A stretch of DNA of 64,000 nt from Agrobacterium rosae (GTDB taxonomy: Bacteria; Pseudomonadota; Alphaproteobacteria; Rhizobiales; Rhizobiaceae): NCBI RefSeq assembly GCF_002915175.1, contig NZ_NXEJ01000008.1:655096-719095 (forward strand), in the 5' to 3' direction. This document shows, piece by piece, positions 53,746-63,087 of this stretch (the first letter of the stretch is position 1; each line of letters starts with the position of its first letter). A program made the translations under genes and the position numbers. The notes below the pieces were generated by a model. It made no database searches. It was not told where the DNA came from and saw nothing but the letters and a program-made list of their open reading frames with translations.

Positions 53746-55020
53746 ATGAATAGCGATATTGTAACGACGCCATTCGGGCGGCGAGGGCTATCACTTGGCC
53801 GTCTCGCAAGTCAGTTTGCGTCCAGAAACATTGACCCTGCGCGGTCGATCGATAAATGGAAGCTGTTTCGCGCCACATGCGAAGCTCGTCCCTTACTCGG
53901 TATTTCGGACCGATCACTGGCAGTGCTGAATGCTTTGCTCAGTTTTTATCCCAAAGCAGAATTGTCAGAGCGAAATGGCCTGGTGGTGTTTCCATCTAAC
54001 CAGCAGCTCTCTCTTCGTGCACATGGCATGACAGAGCAAACACTCCGCCGGCATCTTACCGCGCTCATCGAAGCCGGTCTCATTCTGCGTAAAGACAGTC
54101 CAAACGGGAAACGATACGCACGCAAAGACAGAAGCGGCGGCATTAGCGATGCATACGGATTTTCGCTTGCCCCGCTGATTACGCGGGCCGATGAAATACA
54201 AACGATTGCCGATCAGGTCATCGAAGAGCGTTTGCATCTACAAAGATTGCGGGAAAAAATCAGCCTGTGCAGACGAGACATCATAAAGTTTGGTGAAATT
54301 GCCGTGGTTGACGGTGTCGATGGTGATTGGGACAGCTATCGGCAACTCTATCTGATCACGACATCCACGCTTGACCGTAAATCAAAGGCTGCACATCTCG
54401 CTCTTGTTCTGGAAGATTTGGACCATTTGCGCGCAGACATGGCTAAGCAGTTGGAAAAACACATAGAAAAACAAAAAATAAGCGCCAATGCCTATCAAAA
54501 TGAGCGGCTTATACAGAGTTCAGAATCCGAATCCTTTATTGAAAGCCAACATGTGGATAACGAGAGAAACCCTCCGACCGAAACACCAGTAGAAACTCAA
54601 GCGGCTTTAGACGAGACAAACGTTGCAAAGGATCGCTCTTTCAGCCTCCAACGGGCTAGGAGCGAAGGTTTCGATCTCCAAACGCTGCTCAAAGCATGCC
54701 CAGAGATCGCCCTCTATGGCCCCAATGGGGATGTGAGAAGCTGGAACGACCTGAAACAAGCCACTCATGTGGTCAGAACAATGCTCTCCATTAGCCATTC
54801 TGCCTATGAAGCAGCAGAAAAAACCATGGGCTCACAGAATACCAATGCAATCATAGCGTGCATGCTGGAACGTTCAGCAACAATTCAATCTGCGGGTGGA
54901 TATCTACGCAGCTTGACCGAAAAATCGCGAGCGAAACAATTCTCAATAAAACCAATGCTCATGGCACTTCTACGCGCTCGTACATCACCACAAGCTGCTG
55001 CTGCCTATGCCTTATGCTAA
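53746..55020 (+). CDS. repC: Replication initiator RepC
   Basis: A 424-residue alphaproteobacterial initiator. The opening VTTPFGRRGLSLGRLASQFA is the family signature; a winged-helix core is at about residues 60-160 (LVVFPSNQQLSLRAHGMTEQ, LTALIEAGLILRKDSPNG). The C-terminal part includes ACPEIALYGPNGDVRSWNDL and ARTSPQAAAAYAL. RepC starts replication at an origin within its own gene in related replicons. ATG 53746 follows AAGGTG at seven bases; GTG 53737 and TTG 53731 lie in the same frame upstream. Confidence 0.96.
   Translation: MNSDIVTTPFGRRGLSLGRLASQFASRNIDPARSIDKWKLFRATCEARPLLGISDRSLAVLNALLSFYPKAELSERNGLVVFPSNQQLSLRAHGMTEQTLRRHLTALIEAGLILRKDSPNGKRYARKDRSGGISDAYGFSLAPLITRADEIQTIADQVIEERLHLQRLREKISLCRRDIIKFGEIAVVDGVDGDWDSYRQLYLITTSTLDRKSKAAHLALVLEDLDHLRADMAKQLEKHIEKQKISANAYQNERLIQSSESESFIESQHVDNERNPPTETPVETQAALDETNVAKDRSFSLQRARSEGFDLQTLLKACPEIALYGPNGDVRSWNDLKQATHVVRTMLSISHSAYEAAEKTMGSQNTNAIIACMLERSATIQSAGGYLRSLTEKSRAKQFSIKPMLMALLRARTSPQAAAAYALC
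54455..54560 (+). other. Putative origin region within repC (AT-rich)
   Basis: The stretch from about 54455 to 54560 is the most AT-rich part of repC by eye, with runs such as GAAAAACAAAAAATA. RepABC origins have been mapped to an AT-rich segment inside repC, so this is the likely oriV by analogy. No iterons are visible here. Confidence 0.35.
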
Positions 55021-55115
55021 AAGAAAAAATTAGATTGGCGACCTCTGCAATAAAATTGACTTTTTGAGGAAAGATTTTTATGTGCGCTGGAGCGACTGCG
55101 AAAAAGGAATGACAT

Positions 55116-55730
55116 ATGACTGCTGCAGAACTGGCCATCGAAACGTCTCAGGTTGAACCCAGCCGGACAAAGCGTTTGAAAGCAGCGACGCAGGACGCTC
55201 ACAAGGTTCTGGACGGCTTCATCATGTCGGCAAAACCGTTCGAAAGCCGCGAGAATTTTGCGAAGTTCGTTCAGACGCAGTATCTTTTTCACAGAGATCT
55301 CGACGCCTTCTTCTTCAACGACACTCTCGCCGAACTCTTGCCTGACCTTAAAGGACGCCGGCGTTTGGGCTTTATCGAGCAAGATCTGGCAGATTTGTCG
55401 ACAACAGTGCCTGCAAGCTCCGCAACTCATTTCAGCCAGGATGATGCTGCATTCGATCTGCCCGAGGCTCTGGGATGGCTTTACGTGGTCGAGGGCTCGA
55501 ACCTCGGTGCTGCCTTTCTGTTGAAAGACGCTGCGAAGATCGGCCTTGGCGAAACATTTGGTGCTCGGCATCTTGCAGGCGCACCCGAAGGGCGGGGATT
55601 GCATTGGCGTACCTTCGTTGCTGCGCTTGACGCAGTAGAGCTGACCGCAGAGGAAGAAAACCGAGTGATCGCTGGCGCAGAAGCCGCTTTCCACACTGTC
55701 CATGACCATGCAAAGCGTGTGATGGTTTAA
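55116..55730 (+). CDS. Biliverdin-producing heme oxygenase
   Basis: A 204-residue protein. The proximal heme ligand is likely the His in KAATQDAHKVLDGF (about residue 31), and GWLYVVEGSNLGAAFLLKDA carries the conserved GSxLG near the distal helix. It should cleave heme to biliverdin, iron and CO for iron supply or phytochrome chromophore. AAGGAA precedes ATG 55116. It stands alone after repC; no phytochrome or heme-uptake gene is in the window. Confidence 0.87.
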   Translation: MTAAELAIETSQVEPSRTKRLKAATQDAHKVLDGFIMSAKPFESRENFAKFVQTQYLFHRDLDAFFFNDTLAELLPDLKGRRRLGFIEQDLADLSTTVPASSATHFSQDDAAFDLPEALGWLYVVEGSNLGAAFLLKDAAKIGLGETFGARHLAGAPEGRGLHWRTFVAALDAVELTAEEENRVIAGAEAAFHTVHDHAKRVMV

Positions 55731-55837
55731 CCTTCTCTAACCGAGGGGCGGTTGCATAGTCCTTTGTGCGACTTGCCCTCAGATGCGGTTGAGCTACTAT
55801 GAAACGGTGGCGGGGAGGCCACTCCATAGGAGGTTCA

Positions 55838-56827
55838 ATGACGTATCGACTTTTTAAACGGCGAGCAGCTCTTGCACTCGCCGCATCCGCTGCTACTTTT
55901 CTTGCGATTGGCGCTTCAGCTCAAGCTCAGAGTTTTCCCGATAGAACAATAACGCTGGTCGTTCCTTTTGCTGCCGGCGGCTCTACCGACGTTGTCGCTC
56001 GCGTTATTGCGCAGAAAATGGGTGATGAACTCGGTCAGCAAATCGTTGTGGAAAATGTCGCAGGTGCTGGCGGAAATCTCGGGGCTGACCGGGTCGCACG
56101 GGCTGAGCCCGATGGCTATACGGTTTTGATGGGCACGGTCGCTACCCACGCTCTTAATCCCCTTATTCTTAAGACCAAACCCTATGATCCTGAAAAGGAC
56201 TTCGCGCCGATCTCGCTGCTGGTCGTCGTGCCCAATGTTCTGGTCGTCAACCCACAGCTACCCGTCAACACGGTGGCCGAACTGGTTGCTCTTTTGAAAG
56301 CAGAGCCGGATAAATATGCCTATGCGTCATCCGGAAATGGAACGCCGCTCCACCTTTCCGGTGAGCTTTTCAAAGCTATGACTGGCGTCAGTATGCAGCA
56401 CGTTCCCTATAAGGGATCAGGTCCGGCGCTGAACGATCTTCTCGGAAACCAGGTTTCCATCATGTTCGACAATTTGCCGTCGTCGTCAGGGCACGTCAAA
56501 TCCGGTACGTTAAAGGCGCTGGGCGTAACGACGGCTGAGCGGGCAACATCCTTCCCCGACGTGCCGACGATTGCCGAAACAGTTCCAGGCTATGAAACGT
56601 ACACCTGGAACGCACTGTTTGCGCCAGCGGGAACTCCCCCGGAAGCGATCGATAAACTGAACGCCGCTGCAAAAAAAGCGCTTGCAGACCCAAGCGTTGC
56701 TGCCCGAATGGCAGATTTCAGCGCCAAGATCGTCGGCTCCACGCCAGATGAGCTCAAGACCCATGTGGCACAGGAAATCGCCAAATGGGGTCCAGTCGTC
56801 AAAGACGCAAATGTTCAGATGGATTGA
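55838..56827 (+). CDS. Bug family tripartite tricarboxylate substrate-binding protein
   Basis: A 329-residue periplasmic protein with a signal peptide (RAALALAASAATFLAIGASA) and the TctC/Bug fold: PDRTITLVVPFAAGGSTDVV, VVENVAGAGGNLGADRVARA, YASSGNGTPLHLSGELFKAM and PYKGSGPALNDLLG. It binds a carboxylate ligand for a TTT transporter or sensor. TAGGAGG precedes ATG 55838. No TctA/TctB partners lie beside it, so it is an orphan whose partner must be elsewhere. Confidence 0.88.
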   Translation: MTYRLFKRRAALALAASAATFLAIGASAQAQSFPDRTITLVVPFAAGGSTDVVARVIAQKMGDELGQQIVVENVAGAGGNLGADRVARAEPDGYTVLMGTVATHALNPLILKTKPYDPEKDFAPISLLVVVPNVLVVNPQLPVNTVAELVALLKAEPDKYAYASSGNGTPLHLSGELFKAMTGVSMQHVPYKGSGPALNDLLGNQVSIMFDNLPSSSGHVKSGTLKALGVTTAERATSFPDVPTIAETVPGYETYTWNALFAPAGTPPEAIDKLNAAAKKALADPSVAARMADFSAKIVGSTPDELKTHVAQEIAKWGPVVKDANVQMD

Positions 56828-56833
56828 ACTAGC

Positions 56834-56859
56834 GGCGATCAGTCTCCGGACTGATCGCC
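56834..56859 (+). terminator. Hairpin after the Bug-family gene
   Basis: GGCGATCAGTC/GACTGATCGCC, eleven-base perfect stem with loop TCCG, seven bases after the stop. The following bases are not T-rich, so efficiency is uncertain. Confidence 0.6.
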
Positions 56860-57012
56860 ATTATCCCCAAGCCGGGCACATTTGAGGCAAAGGGGTACCT
56901 GTGATCAGAGCATTCTTGTGCTCTAGCGTTAGGGCCGCGAACGGACACATCCGACAATCAAATTATAAGTCCGTCTATAACCAATCGATCTGCCGAAGAA
57001 ATAAGCAATATT

Positions 57013-57047
57013 TTTATCAAGCGATAAATATTTTATCATTTGATAAA
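57013..57047. promoter_or_regulatory. Tandem TTTATC-N4-GATAAA operators upstream of rutA
   Basis: TTTATCAAGCGATAAA (57013-57028) and TTTATCATTTGATAAA (57032-57047) are two perfect inverted repeats with four-base spacers, 19 bases apart. Outer sequence extends to ATTTTTATCAA and TTGATAAAAAT. They lie about 117 bases before rutA. They do not match the RutR consensus of enterics that I recall, and the cognate regulator is not identified. They sit in a 336-base gap (56828-57163) that otherwise holds only the hairpin and the rutA promoter region. Confidence 0.68.
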
Positions 57048-57163
57048 AATAAAAATTCCGATACCTTATAAATCATTGTTTTTACACACCATACGAGACT
57101 GGCACGGAACCTGCATTTTACTTCTCATCAGTTCGATACGAACACAGGACATGGAGGGTGCAA

Positions 57164-58255
57164 ATGGAAATCGGTGTTTTCATTCCAATTGGAAACAATG
57201 GCTGGCTGCTTTCGGAAAACGCGCCGCAATACAAGCCAAGTTTTGAGCTCAACAAACAGATCACGTTGGCGGCTGAAAAATATGGCTTCGATTTCGCGCT
57301 GTCGATGATCAAGCTGCGCGGTTTTGGCGGCAAGACCGAGTTCTGGGACTATAATCTGGAATCCTTCACGCTGATGGCGGGACTTGCAGCGGTCACCTCT
57401 AAAATCAAGCTTTTTGGCACCACCGCCACGCTTGTCATGCCTCCCGCGATCGTGGCGCGCATGGCGACCACCATCGATTCCATCTCTGGCGGCCGTTTCG
57501 GGATCAATCTCATCACCGGTTGGCAGCGCCCGGAATATAGCCAGATGGGCCTTTGGCCGGGCGATGAGTATTTTGGTGACCGTTACACCTATCTCAGCGA
57601 ATATACGACGGTGCTTCAGGAGCTTTTGGCGACGGGCCAATCGGACCTCAAAGGCAAATATTTCACCATGGACGATTGCCGCATGAAACCGGTGCCGCAG
57701 GGTGATGTGAAGCTCATCTGTGCAGGTTCATCTGACAAGGGTATGGAATTCTCGGCGAAATTTGCGGATTACAGCTTCTGTTTCGGTGTTGGCGTCAACA
57801 CGCCAAAGGCCTTTGCACCCACCAACGAACGTTTGCTGGCAGCCACCGAAAAAACGGGGCGAGATGTCCGTTCCTTCGTGCTGACCATGGTGCTTGCGGA
57901 AGAAAAATCCGAGGACGCCTGGGCAAAGTGGGAACACTACAAGGCCGGTGCAGATCAGGAAGCCATCAAATGGCTGGGCCTACAAAGCTCTGTCGATACA
58001 AAGTCGGGCTCCGATACCAATGTGCGCCATATGGCGAACCCGGTGTCAGCCGTGAACATCAATATGGGTACCATTATCGGCTCCTATGAAGAGGTTGCGG
58101 CCATGCTGGATGAGATGAGTGAAGTTCCCGGCACCGGCGGCGTCATGCTGACATTTGATGACTTCGTCGAGGGCATCGAGAAGTTCGGCAAATATGTACA
58201 GCCGCTGATGAAAAGCAGGCAGCATGTAACAGCGACATTGGAGGCCGCAGAATGA
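57164..58255 (+). CDS. rutA: Pyrimidine monooxygenase RutA
   Basis: A 363-residue flavin-dependent luciferase-family monooxygenase that opens the uracil ring to ureidoacrylate. It starts [17 protein letters not shown], the RutA opening; [38 protein letters not shown] and [18 protein letters not shown] are typical. GGAGGG precedes ATG 57164, with a GTG six bases upstream as alternative. The stop overlaps rutB (ATGA), so translation is coupled. Confidence 0.95.
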   Translation: MEIGVFIPIGNNGWLLSENAPQYKPSFELNKQITLAAEKYGFDFALSMIKLRGFGGKTEFWDYNLESFTLMAGLAAVTSKIKLFGTTATLVMPPAIVARMATTIDSISGGRFGINLITGWQRPEYSQMGLWPGDEYFGDRYTYLSEYTTVLQELLATGQSDLKGKYFTMDDCRMKPVPQGDVKLICAGSSDKGMEFSAKFADYSFCFGVGVNTPKAFAPTNERLLAATEKTGRDVRSFVLTMVLAEEKSEDAWAKWEHYKAGADQEAIKWLGLQSSVDTKSGSDTNVRHMANPVSAVNINMGTIIGSYEEVAAMLDEMSEVPGTGGVMLTFDDFVEGIEKFGKYVQPLMKSRQHVTATLEAAE

Positions 58256-58992
58256 CGCAAGCCGTTGTTGCTGGCTATCAGCCGCCAAAAAGCCGATCGG
58301 AGAGTGTCACGCTTCCTGCAAGGCCAGAGCCGATCTCATTGAAACCGAGCGAAACTGCGGTCGTGGTGGTGGATATGCAGAATGCCTATTCCACCGAAGG
58401 CGGTTATGTCGATCTGGCTGGTTTCAATATAGCCGGTGCCAAATCCACCATCGCCAATATCGGCAAAACGCTGGATGCAGCGCGCGCGGCGGGCGTTCAG
58501 GTCATCTATTTCCAGAATGGTTGGGATAGCGATTATGTTGAGGCAGGCGGGCCTGGTTCTCCCAACTGGCATAAATCCAATGCGCTGAAAACCATGCGTG
58601 CGCGACCGGATTTGCAGGGAAAGCTGCTGGCCAAAGGCACATGGGATTATGCCATCGTTGATGAGCTGACGCCGCAACCGGGTGATATTCTGGTGCCCAA
58701 GACGCGCTATAGCGGTTTCTTCAACACCAATATGGACAGCGTGTTGCGGGCGAGGGGCATTCGCAATCTCGTCTTCGTCGGTATTGCCACCAATGTCTGC
58801 GTGGAAAGCTCGCTACGAGATGCGTTCCATCTGGAATATTTCGGCGTGATGCTGGAGGACGCGACCCATCATTTGGGGCCGGATTTCATCCAGCAGGCCA
58901 CCGTCTATAATGTCGAGAAATTTTTTGGCTGGGTGGCGACGGTCAATGATTTCTGCGCCGTCATTTCGCAAGCGGCACCCATCGAAGATTGA
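58252..58992 (+). CDS. rutB: Ureidoacrylate amidohydrolase RutB
   Basis: A 246-residue isochorismatase-like cysteine hydrolase. The catalytic triad is seen as Asp in [19 protein letters not shown], Lys in [13 protein letters not shown] and Cys in [18 protein letters not shown]. It releases carbamate/ammonia from the ring-opened uracil product. The start overlaps rutA. The long N-terminal head (about 35 residues) is usual in RutB. Confidence 0.94.
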   Translation: MTQAVVAGYQPPKSRSESVTLPARPEPISLKPSETAVVVVDMQNAYSTEGGYVDLAGFNIAGAKSTIANIGKTLDAARAAGVQVIYFQNGWDSDYVEAGGPGSPNWHKSNALKTMRARPDLQGKLLAKGTWDYAIVDELTPQPGDILVPKTRYSGFFNTNMDSVLRARGIRNLVFVGIATNVCVESSLRDAFHLEYFGVMLEDATHHLGPDFIQQATVYNVEKFFGWVATVNDFCAVISQAAPIED

Positions 58993-59019
58993 TGCAGCAA
59001 CGATAAAGAGGAACATGAC

Positions 59020-59406
59020 ATGCCTAAAAAAATCATCGTACCGGAAGGCACAGCCAAGCCCATCGCGCCGTTTTCACCCGGAACATTGGCCGATGGCATG
59101 GTCTATGTGTCCGGCACGCTACCCTTCGACAAGAACAATGACGTGGTGCATGTGGGCGACGCCGCAGCGCAGACGCGCCACGTTCTAGAAACCATCAAGT
59201 CGGTCATCGAAACCGCTGGCGGTACTATGGAAGATGTGACCATGAACCATATTTTCATCACCGATTGGGCCAATTACCAGGCGATCAACACTGTTTATGC
59301 CGAATATTTCCCCGGTGATAAGCCAGCCCGCTACTGCATCCAATGCGGTTTGGTAAAGCCCGACGCGCTGGTGGAAATCGCCACCGTCGCCCATATCGGC
59401 AAATAA
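59020..59406 (+). CDS. rutC: 3-aminoacrylate deaminase RutC (Rid family)
   Basis: A 128-residue YjgF/Rid-family protein that speeds removal of the amine from 3-aminoacrylate to malonate semialdehyde. It shows [58 protein letters not shown] and [19 protein letters not shown], the last with the Arg/Cys active-site pair. Lies 27 bases after rutB. Confidence 0.93.
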   Translation: MPKKIIVPEGTAKPIAPFSPGTLADGMVYVSGTLPFDKNNDVVHVGDAAAQTRHVLETIKSVIETAGGTMEDVTMNHIFITDWANYQAINTVYAEYFPGDKPARYCIQCGLVKPDALVEIATVAHIGK

Positions 59407-59422
59407 CGGTAGGGACCGCGCA

Positions 59423-60208
59423 ATGATACATTTCGAGGTTCATGGTCGGCAAGAGCCTGCTGTCGAGACGATTGTCTTATCGTCAGGCCTTGGCGGCTCT
59501 TCCACCTACTGGGCACCACAGATGGACATGCTGCAAAAGCATTTCCGCGTTGTCGTCTATGATCATTGCGGCACTGGCCGAACCGGTGGAGAAGTGCCGG
59601 TCAACGGCGGTATCTCCGCCATGGCCGATGATGTGCTGGAGCTGGCAAGCCAATTGAGCCTCGAAAAATTTCACTTCATGGGTCATGCACTAGGCGGCCT
59701 GATCGGTCTCGATATCGCGCTGCGCAAACCCAGTTTAATCGATCGGCTGGTGCTCGTGAATGCGTGGAGCAAGGCGGATGCCCATTCCGGACGCTGCTTC
59801 GATGCGCGCATATCGCTGCTGGATTCCGGCGTCGAGGCCTTCGTAAAGGCGCAGCCGCTCTTTCTATACCCTGCCGTATGGATGTCCGATAATGCCGAGC
59901 GGCTGGCGAAGGACGACGCCCATGGTGTTGAGCATTTTCAGGGCAGAGACAATGTTCTGCGCCGCATAGCAGCGCTCCGGTCGTTCGATGTGGACGGGCA
60001 ACTGGCAGACATCAACAATTATACCTTGGTTGTTGCTGCGAAAGATGACTTGCTGGTGCCTTATACGCGTTCCGTCAGGCTTGCAGACGGTTTGCCAAAC
60101 GCCGAGCTCGTGCTTTTCGATGAGGGCGCACATGCGATCAATATAACCGATGTCACAGGTTTCAATGCAAGTTTGGAGAAATTCCTGCTTGCCCCGGCAT
60201 CGGCGTAA
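59423..60208 (+). CDS. rutD: Aminoacrylate/carbamate hydrolase RutD
   Basis: A 261-residue alpha/beta-hydrolase that finishes hydrolysis in the rut pathway. The elbow is FMGHALGGLIGLDIAL, with Ala in the Ser position; RutD of E. coli carries the same GHALG, so this is family-typical rather than a loss. LSSGLGGSSTYWAPQMDML and YDHCGTGRTGG are conserved. The His near the end is in FDEGAHAINITD. It lies 16 bases after rutC. Confidence 0.93.
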   Translation: MIHFEVHGRQEPAVETIVLSSGLGGSSTYWAPQMDMLQKHFRVVVYDHCGTGRTGGEVPVNGGISAMADDVLELASQLSLEKFHFMGHALGGLIGLDIALRKPSLIDRLVLVNAWSKADAHSGRCFDARISLLDSGVEAFVKAQPLFLYPAVWMSDNAERLAKDDAHGVEHFQGRDNVLRRIAALRSFDVDGQLADINNYTLVVAAKDDLLVPYTRSVRLADGLPNAELVLFDEGAHAINITDVTGFNASLEKFLLAPASA

Positions 60209-60240
60209 ATTTGATGATTTGTAAGGGAAGGTTCGTTTAG

Positions 60241-60765
60241 ATGCAGACGTTGTCTCTCAAAAAGGATGCTACAATGGAGACGAAGACTGTAGAACAGCGC
60301 GGCCTGGATTATCGCAACGCGATGTCGCAACTTGCCGGCGCCGTCAACATCGTCACGACGGATGGCGCAGCGGGCAGGGCCGGTTTTGCGGCAACGGCGG
60401 TGTGCAGCGTCTCGGATAATCCGCCGACATTGCTGGTCTGCCTCAACCGAAATTCCTCCGCGCATAAATTCGTCATCGCCAACGGCGTCGTTTGCATCAA
60501 TACGCTGGCAGCTGAGCAAGAACAGTTAAGCGGCATTTTTGGCGGCAAGACACCGATGGATGTCCGGTTTTCATCTGGAGAATGGACCACGCTGGAAACC
60601 AAGGCACCGGTGTTGGAGGGCGCACTGGTCTCCTTCGATTGCCGCATCCGCACCATTCACGATGGTGGCACGCACGATATTCTCATGTGTGAAGTGCTCG
60701 ATACGGTCATCCGCGAGGGTGAGGAAGCCCTGATCTATTTCAAACGGGGCTACCGCACACTCTGA
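60241..60765 (+). CDS. rutF: Flavin reductase RutF
   Basis: A 174-residue FMN reductase that supplies reduced flavin to RutA. It shows [60 protein letters not shown] and a C-terminal [10 protein letters not shown]. Start 60241 follows AAGGGAAGG; a later Met at 60274 behind AAGGATG would give a shorter 163-residue form. It ends the rut block, and the next gene converges. rutE and rutG are not in the window. Confidence 0.93.
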   Translation: MQTLSLKKDATMETKTVEQRGLDYRNAMSQLAGAVNIVTTDGAAGRAGFAATAVCSVSDNPPTLLVCLNRNSSAHKFVIANGVVCINTLAAEQEQLSGIFGGKTPMDVRFSSGEWTTLETKAPVLEGALVSFDCRIRTIHDGGTHDILMCEVLDTVIREGEEALIYFKRGYRTL

Positions 60766-60780
60766 CGCGTTGTATGGCGT

Positions 60781-61899
60781 TCAGTCGATGCTTTTTCCAA
60801 AGCGTTCAAAGCTTTCCGCAAGCACAGTCGTTCCGGTGCCCGGCAGTTCGGGGCGTTTATAGATGCCATCATAGACATTGGCCGGTTCTTCGAAGTGATC
60901 CTTGATCCACGGAATATATTCAAGGATCGTCGAGGCCGGATGCCAATAGCTGAGATGCACATGCACCTGGCTCATTTCGCCCGCATGCGGAACGACAGGC
61001 AGCCGGTGTGCGAGCGCCAGATCGGCGACCTGGATGTATTCGGTAATACCGCCAAGCCTCGTTACGTCCGGCTGCACATAGGCGACGGCACCCGCCGCGA
61101 TGAAGGAGCGAAAAGCGTCAACGGTATAAAGCTGTTCACCCAGCGCAATCGGGATCGATGTGTTGCGCGCCAACGTCGCATGGCTGATGACATCGTCATA
61201 CCACATCGGCTCTTCGAACCAGTAGATATCCAGATCGCGGGCGAGGGCGCAGAAGCGTTGGCAGGTGGGCAGATCCCACTTGCCGTTTCCATCGATCGCG
61301 ATGCGGATGGACGAGCCGAGGCGCTTGCGAACCGCTGTCAGCCGTTCGATGTCGACATTGGGATCGTCATGCCCGACCTTGATCTTTATCCGGCTAAAAC
61401 CGTCTTCTTCCACGGCCTTTGCCGAACCGCTCAAAAGGGCATCTTTGGAGAAGGAAAGCCATCCGATATCAGTATTGTAGGCCTCAAGCTTGTCTGTACG
61501 GGCTCCGCCCAGATAGGCCCATAATGGCTGCTGCGCCTTTTTCGCTTTCAGGTCCCACAGGGCCACGTCGACGGCGGCCAGTGCCAGTTGCGTAATGCCG
61601 GCTCTGCCGACCCACTGCAAAGATGGGTGACGGGCCAGCTTGGTCCATAACCGCGTGTGATCGCTGGCATCCTCGCCGATCAGAAGCGGTGCGTAGCAAT
61701 CTCGAATACAGGATGTGATCAACCGGTCGGATGCCAGATGTGCATGGGTGCCGGTGAAGCCGTACCCCTCCAGACCGTCTGCGGTGACGATCTTTGCGCC
61801 GACAACACCCCAATGGGTAATGCTGTGGGTCGAATCTGAAATCGAGTCCGATGTCAGTGGTAGATGTAGAATGAAGGGATGAATGGATGCTATTTTCAT
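60781..61899 (-). CDS. Enolase superfamily (mandelate racemase subgroup) acid-sugar dehydratase-like
   Basis: A 372-residue TIM-barrel enzyme with a capping domain. The catalytic KxK is in FSRIKIKVG; metal ligands are Asp in [10 protein letters not shown], Glu in YWFEEPMW and Glu in [10 protein letters not shown]; the general-base histidine is in [12 protein letters not shown]. This is the MR-subgroup arrangement of sugar-acid dehydratases. The substrate, an aldonate or aldarate, cannot be told. The start ATG at 61899 gives [10 protein letters not shown] divergent Ldh_2 dehydrogenase and a GntR regulator complete the unit. Confidence 0.85.
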   Translation of the reverse strand: MKIASIHPFILHLPLTSDSISDSTHSITHWGVVGAKIVTADGLEGYGFTGTHAHLASDRLITSCIRDCYAPLLIGEDASDHTRLWTKLARHPSLQWVGRAGITQLALAAVDVALWDLKAKKAQQPLWAYLGGARTDKLEAYNTDIGWLSFSKDALLSGSAKAVEEDGFSRIKIKVGHDDPNVDIERLTAVRKRLGSSIRIAIDGNGKWDLPTCQRFCALARDLDIYWFEEPMWYDDVISHATLARNTSIPIALGEQLYTVDAFRSFIAAGAVAYVQPDVTRLGGITEYIQVADLALAHRLPVVPHAGEMSQVHVHLSYWHPASTILEYIPWIKDHFEEPANVYDGIYKRPELPGTGTTVLAESFERFGKSID

Positions 61900-61953
61900 G
61901 ATGGATAATCCTCCTCCGATTATCATGATGACGTCGAGTTTACAGACAGATCG

Positions 61954-62952
61954 TCAATGCGAATCCAGCCGTTCGAGATAGGGTAGTTCGTCGGGTGAAA
62001 TAACTTCCGCGACCGCCTGAATGCGCAGCATGGCGCGGCTGCGGGAGATTTGCAGATGGCGGGCCAATTCATCTTGCGCACCGACCAGATCGCCAGCGAG
62101 CAGACAGTCGAAAATGGCCAGGTGCTCCGGCAGAAACGGCTCTGTGTCGAACAATTCCATGGTCCAATGGTAGAGAAAATGGTGCGCTACCAACAAAGCC
62201 TGGGGCAGGCTGATGGCCCGCATCAGTGATTCATTGCCGCAATATCCCAGCAGTTCGACGTGAAGCTGTTGTTCCAACGCATCCAGCGTGTGCCCTTCGA
62301 TGGTGTCGATAGAGGCAATCGCATCCATGACGTTTCGGCGTAGCGTCTCAAGCAATCCGGCTGGCAGATTGGGAACGGCCTTTGCCAGAGCCAATGGCTC
62401 CAATATCCAGCGAAGCTCATAGAGCTCTTCGATATGTTTTGCAGTCAGCGCGGGTGCGTACCAACGGCCGCTATCGTCCTTGCGCACGATACCACGCTGC
62501 TGAAGGCGGGAAACGACATCGCGGGCAACGGTTCGGCTAACGCCGTAATGCTTTGCCAAAAGCGCTTCGTTGATGCGCCAACTGGCGAGGGACGTGCGGG
62601 AAACGATCTCGATCTCTATGTCGGAATAAATGATTTCCCAGCTGGACTGGCTGTGGATGCGAGCATCTGTAGCTGAAATGGAAAGTGGCGCAACTATCTC
62701 CAACGCTTTTGCTGGCAGCGATGTATGAGCGACGACATCATAACCCCGGGCTTCCGCTTTGCGCAGCAATTGCAACTGTTCAAGCTCAACAAGCGCTTTT
62801 CTGGCGGGTGCTCGACTGATGCCGAAACGCTTGGCGATCATCGTCTCTGTAAGCCTCGTACCCTCTCCAATCACGCCGTTGAGGATATCGGCAGACAGGG
62901 CCTCGCTGGCGCGGCGATAGAGTTTCAGGCCAATGCCCGTCGTGCCCTTCAT
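61954..62952 (-). CDS. GntR/FCD-family regulator with two winged-helix domains
   Basis: A 332-residue regulator, longer than the usual 220-250. There are two winged helices: residues about 12-70 (GTRLTETMIAKRFGISRAPA) and about 105-165 (SWRINEALLAKHYGVSRTVA), each with a GntR-type recognition helix. A C-terminal FCD-like domain (about 170-320: ELYELRWILEPLALAKAV, HVELLGYCGNESLMRAI) should bind an organic acid. Met 62952 was used; the frame extends upstream but overlaps the divergent dehydrogenase gene. It probably controls the dehydratase and dehydrogenase genes on either side. Confidence 0.83.
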   Translation of the reverse strand: MKGTTGIGLKLYRRASEALSADILNGVIGEGTRLTETMIAKRFGISRAPARKALVELEQLQLLRKAEARGYDVVAHTSLPAKALEIVAPLSISATDARIHSQSSWEIIYSDIEIEIVSRTSLASWRINEALLAKHYGVSRTVARDVVSRLQQRGIVRKDDSGRWYAPALTAKHIEELYELRWILEPLALAKAVPNLPAGLLETLRRNVMDAIASIDTIEGHTLDALEQQLHVELLGYCGNESLMRAISLPQALLVAHHFLYHWTMELFDTEPFLPEHLAIFDCLLAGDLVGAQDELARHLQISRSRAMLRIQAVAEVISPDELPYLERLDSH

Positions 62953-63025
62953 GAAAAATTGTCCCGCTCTGTTCCCACCGGCTTTGATGTTTTGACGCTT
63001 CAGGGATTGCACGACAAAATATTTG

Positions 63026-63047
63026 TGTCTAGTGTATGCACAAGACA
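63026..63047. promoter_or_regulatory. Extended palindrome between GntR and Ldh_2 genes
   Basis: TGTCT (63026-63030) and AGACA (63043-63047) flank AGTGTATGCACA, and the whole 22 bases pair at 18 of 22 positions. The inner TTGTG/CACTA halves (complement strand) suit FCD-type GntR regulators. It is 21 bases before the strong ribosome site of the dehydrogenase side and 74 bases from the GntR start, a natural operator for both. Confidence 0.65.
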
Positions 63048-63087
63048 TTTTGATGGGAGGAGCCGAAATGTTTAAGGCAAGTGCGCT

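Noticed and set aside
55017-55709. Minus-strand frame opposite heme oxygenase
   Set aside because: Antisense shadow of a conserved heme oxygenase; no plausible domain.
59423-60208. RutD as a degenerate hydrolase because of GHALG
   Set aside because: The same Ala-containing elbow is present in E. coli RutD as I recall it, so it is typical of the family.
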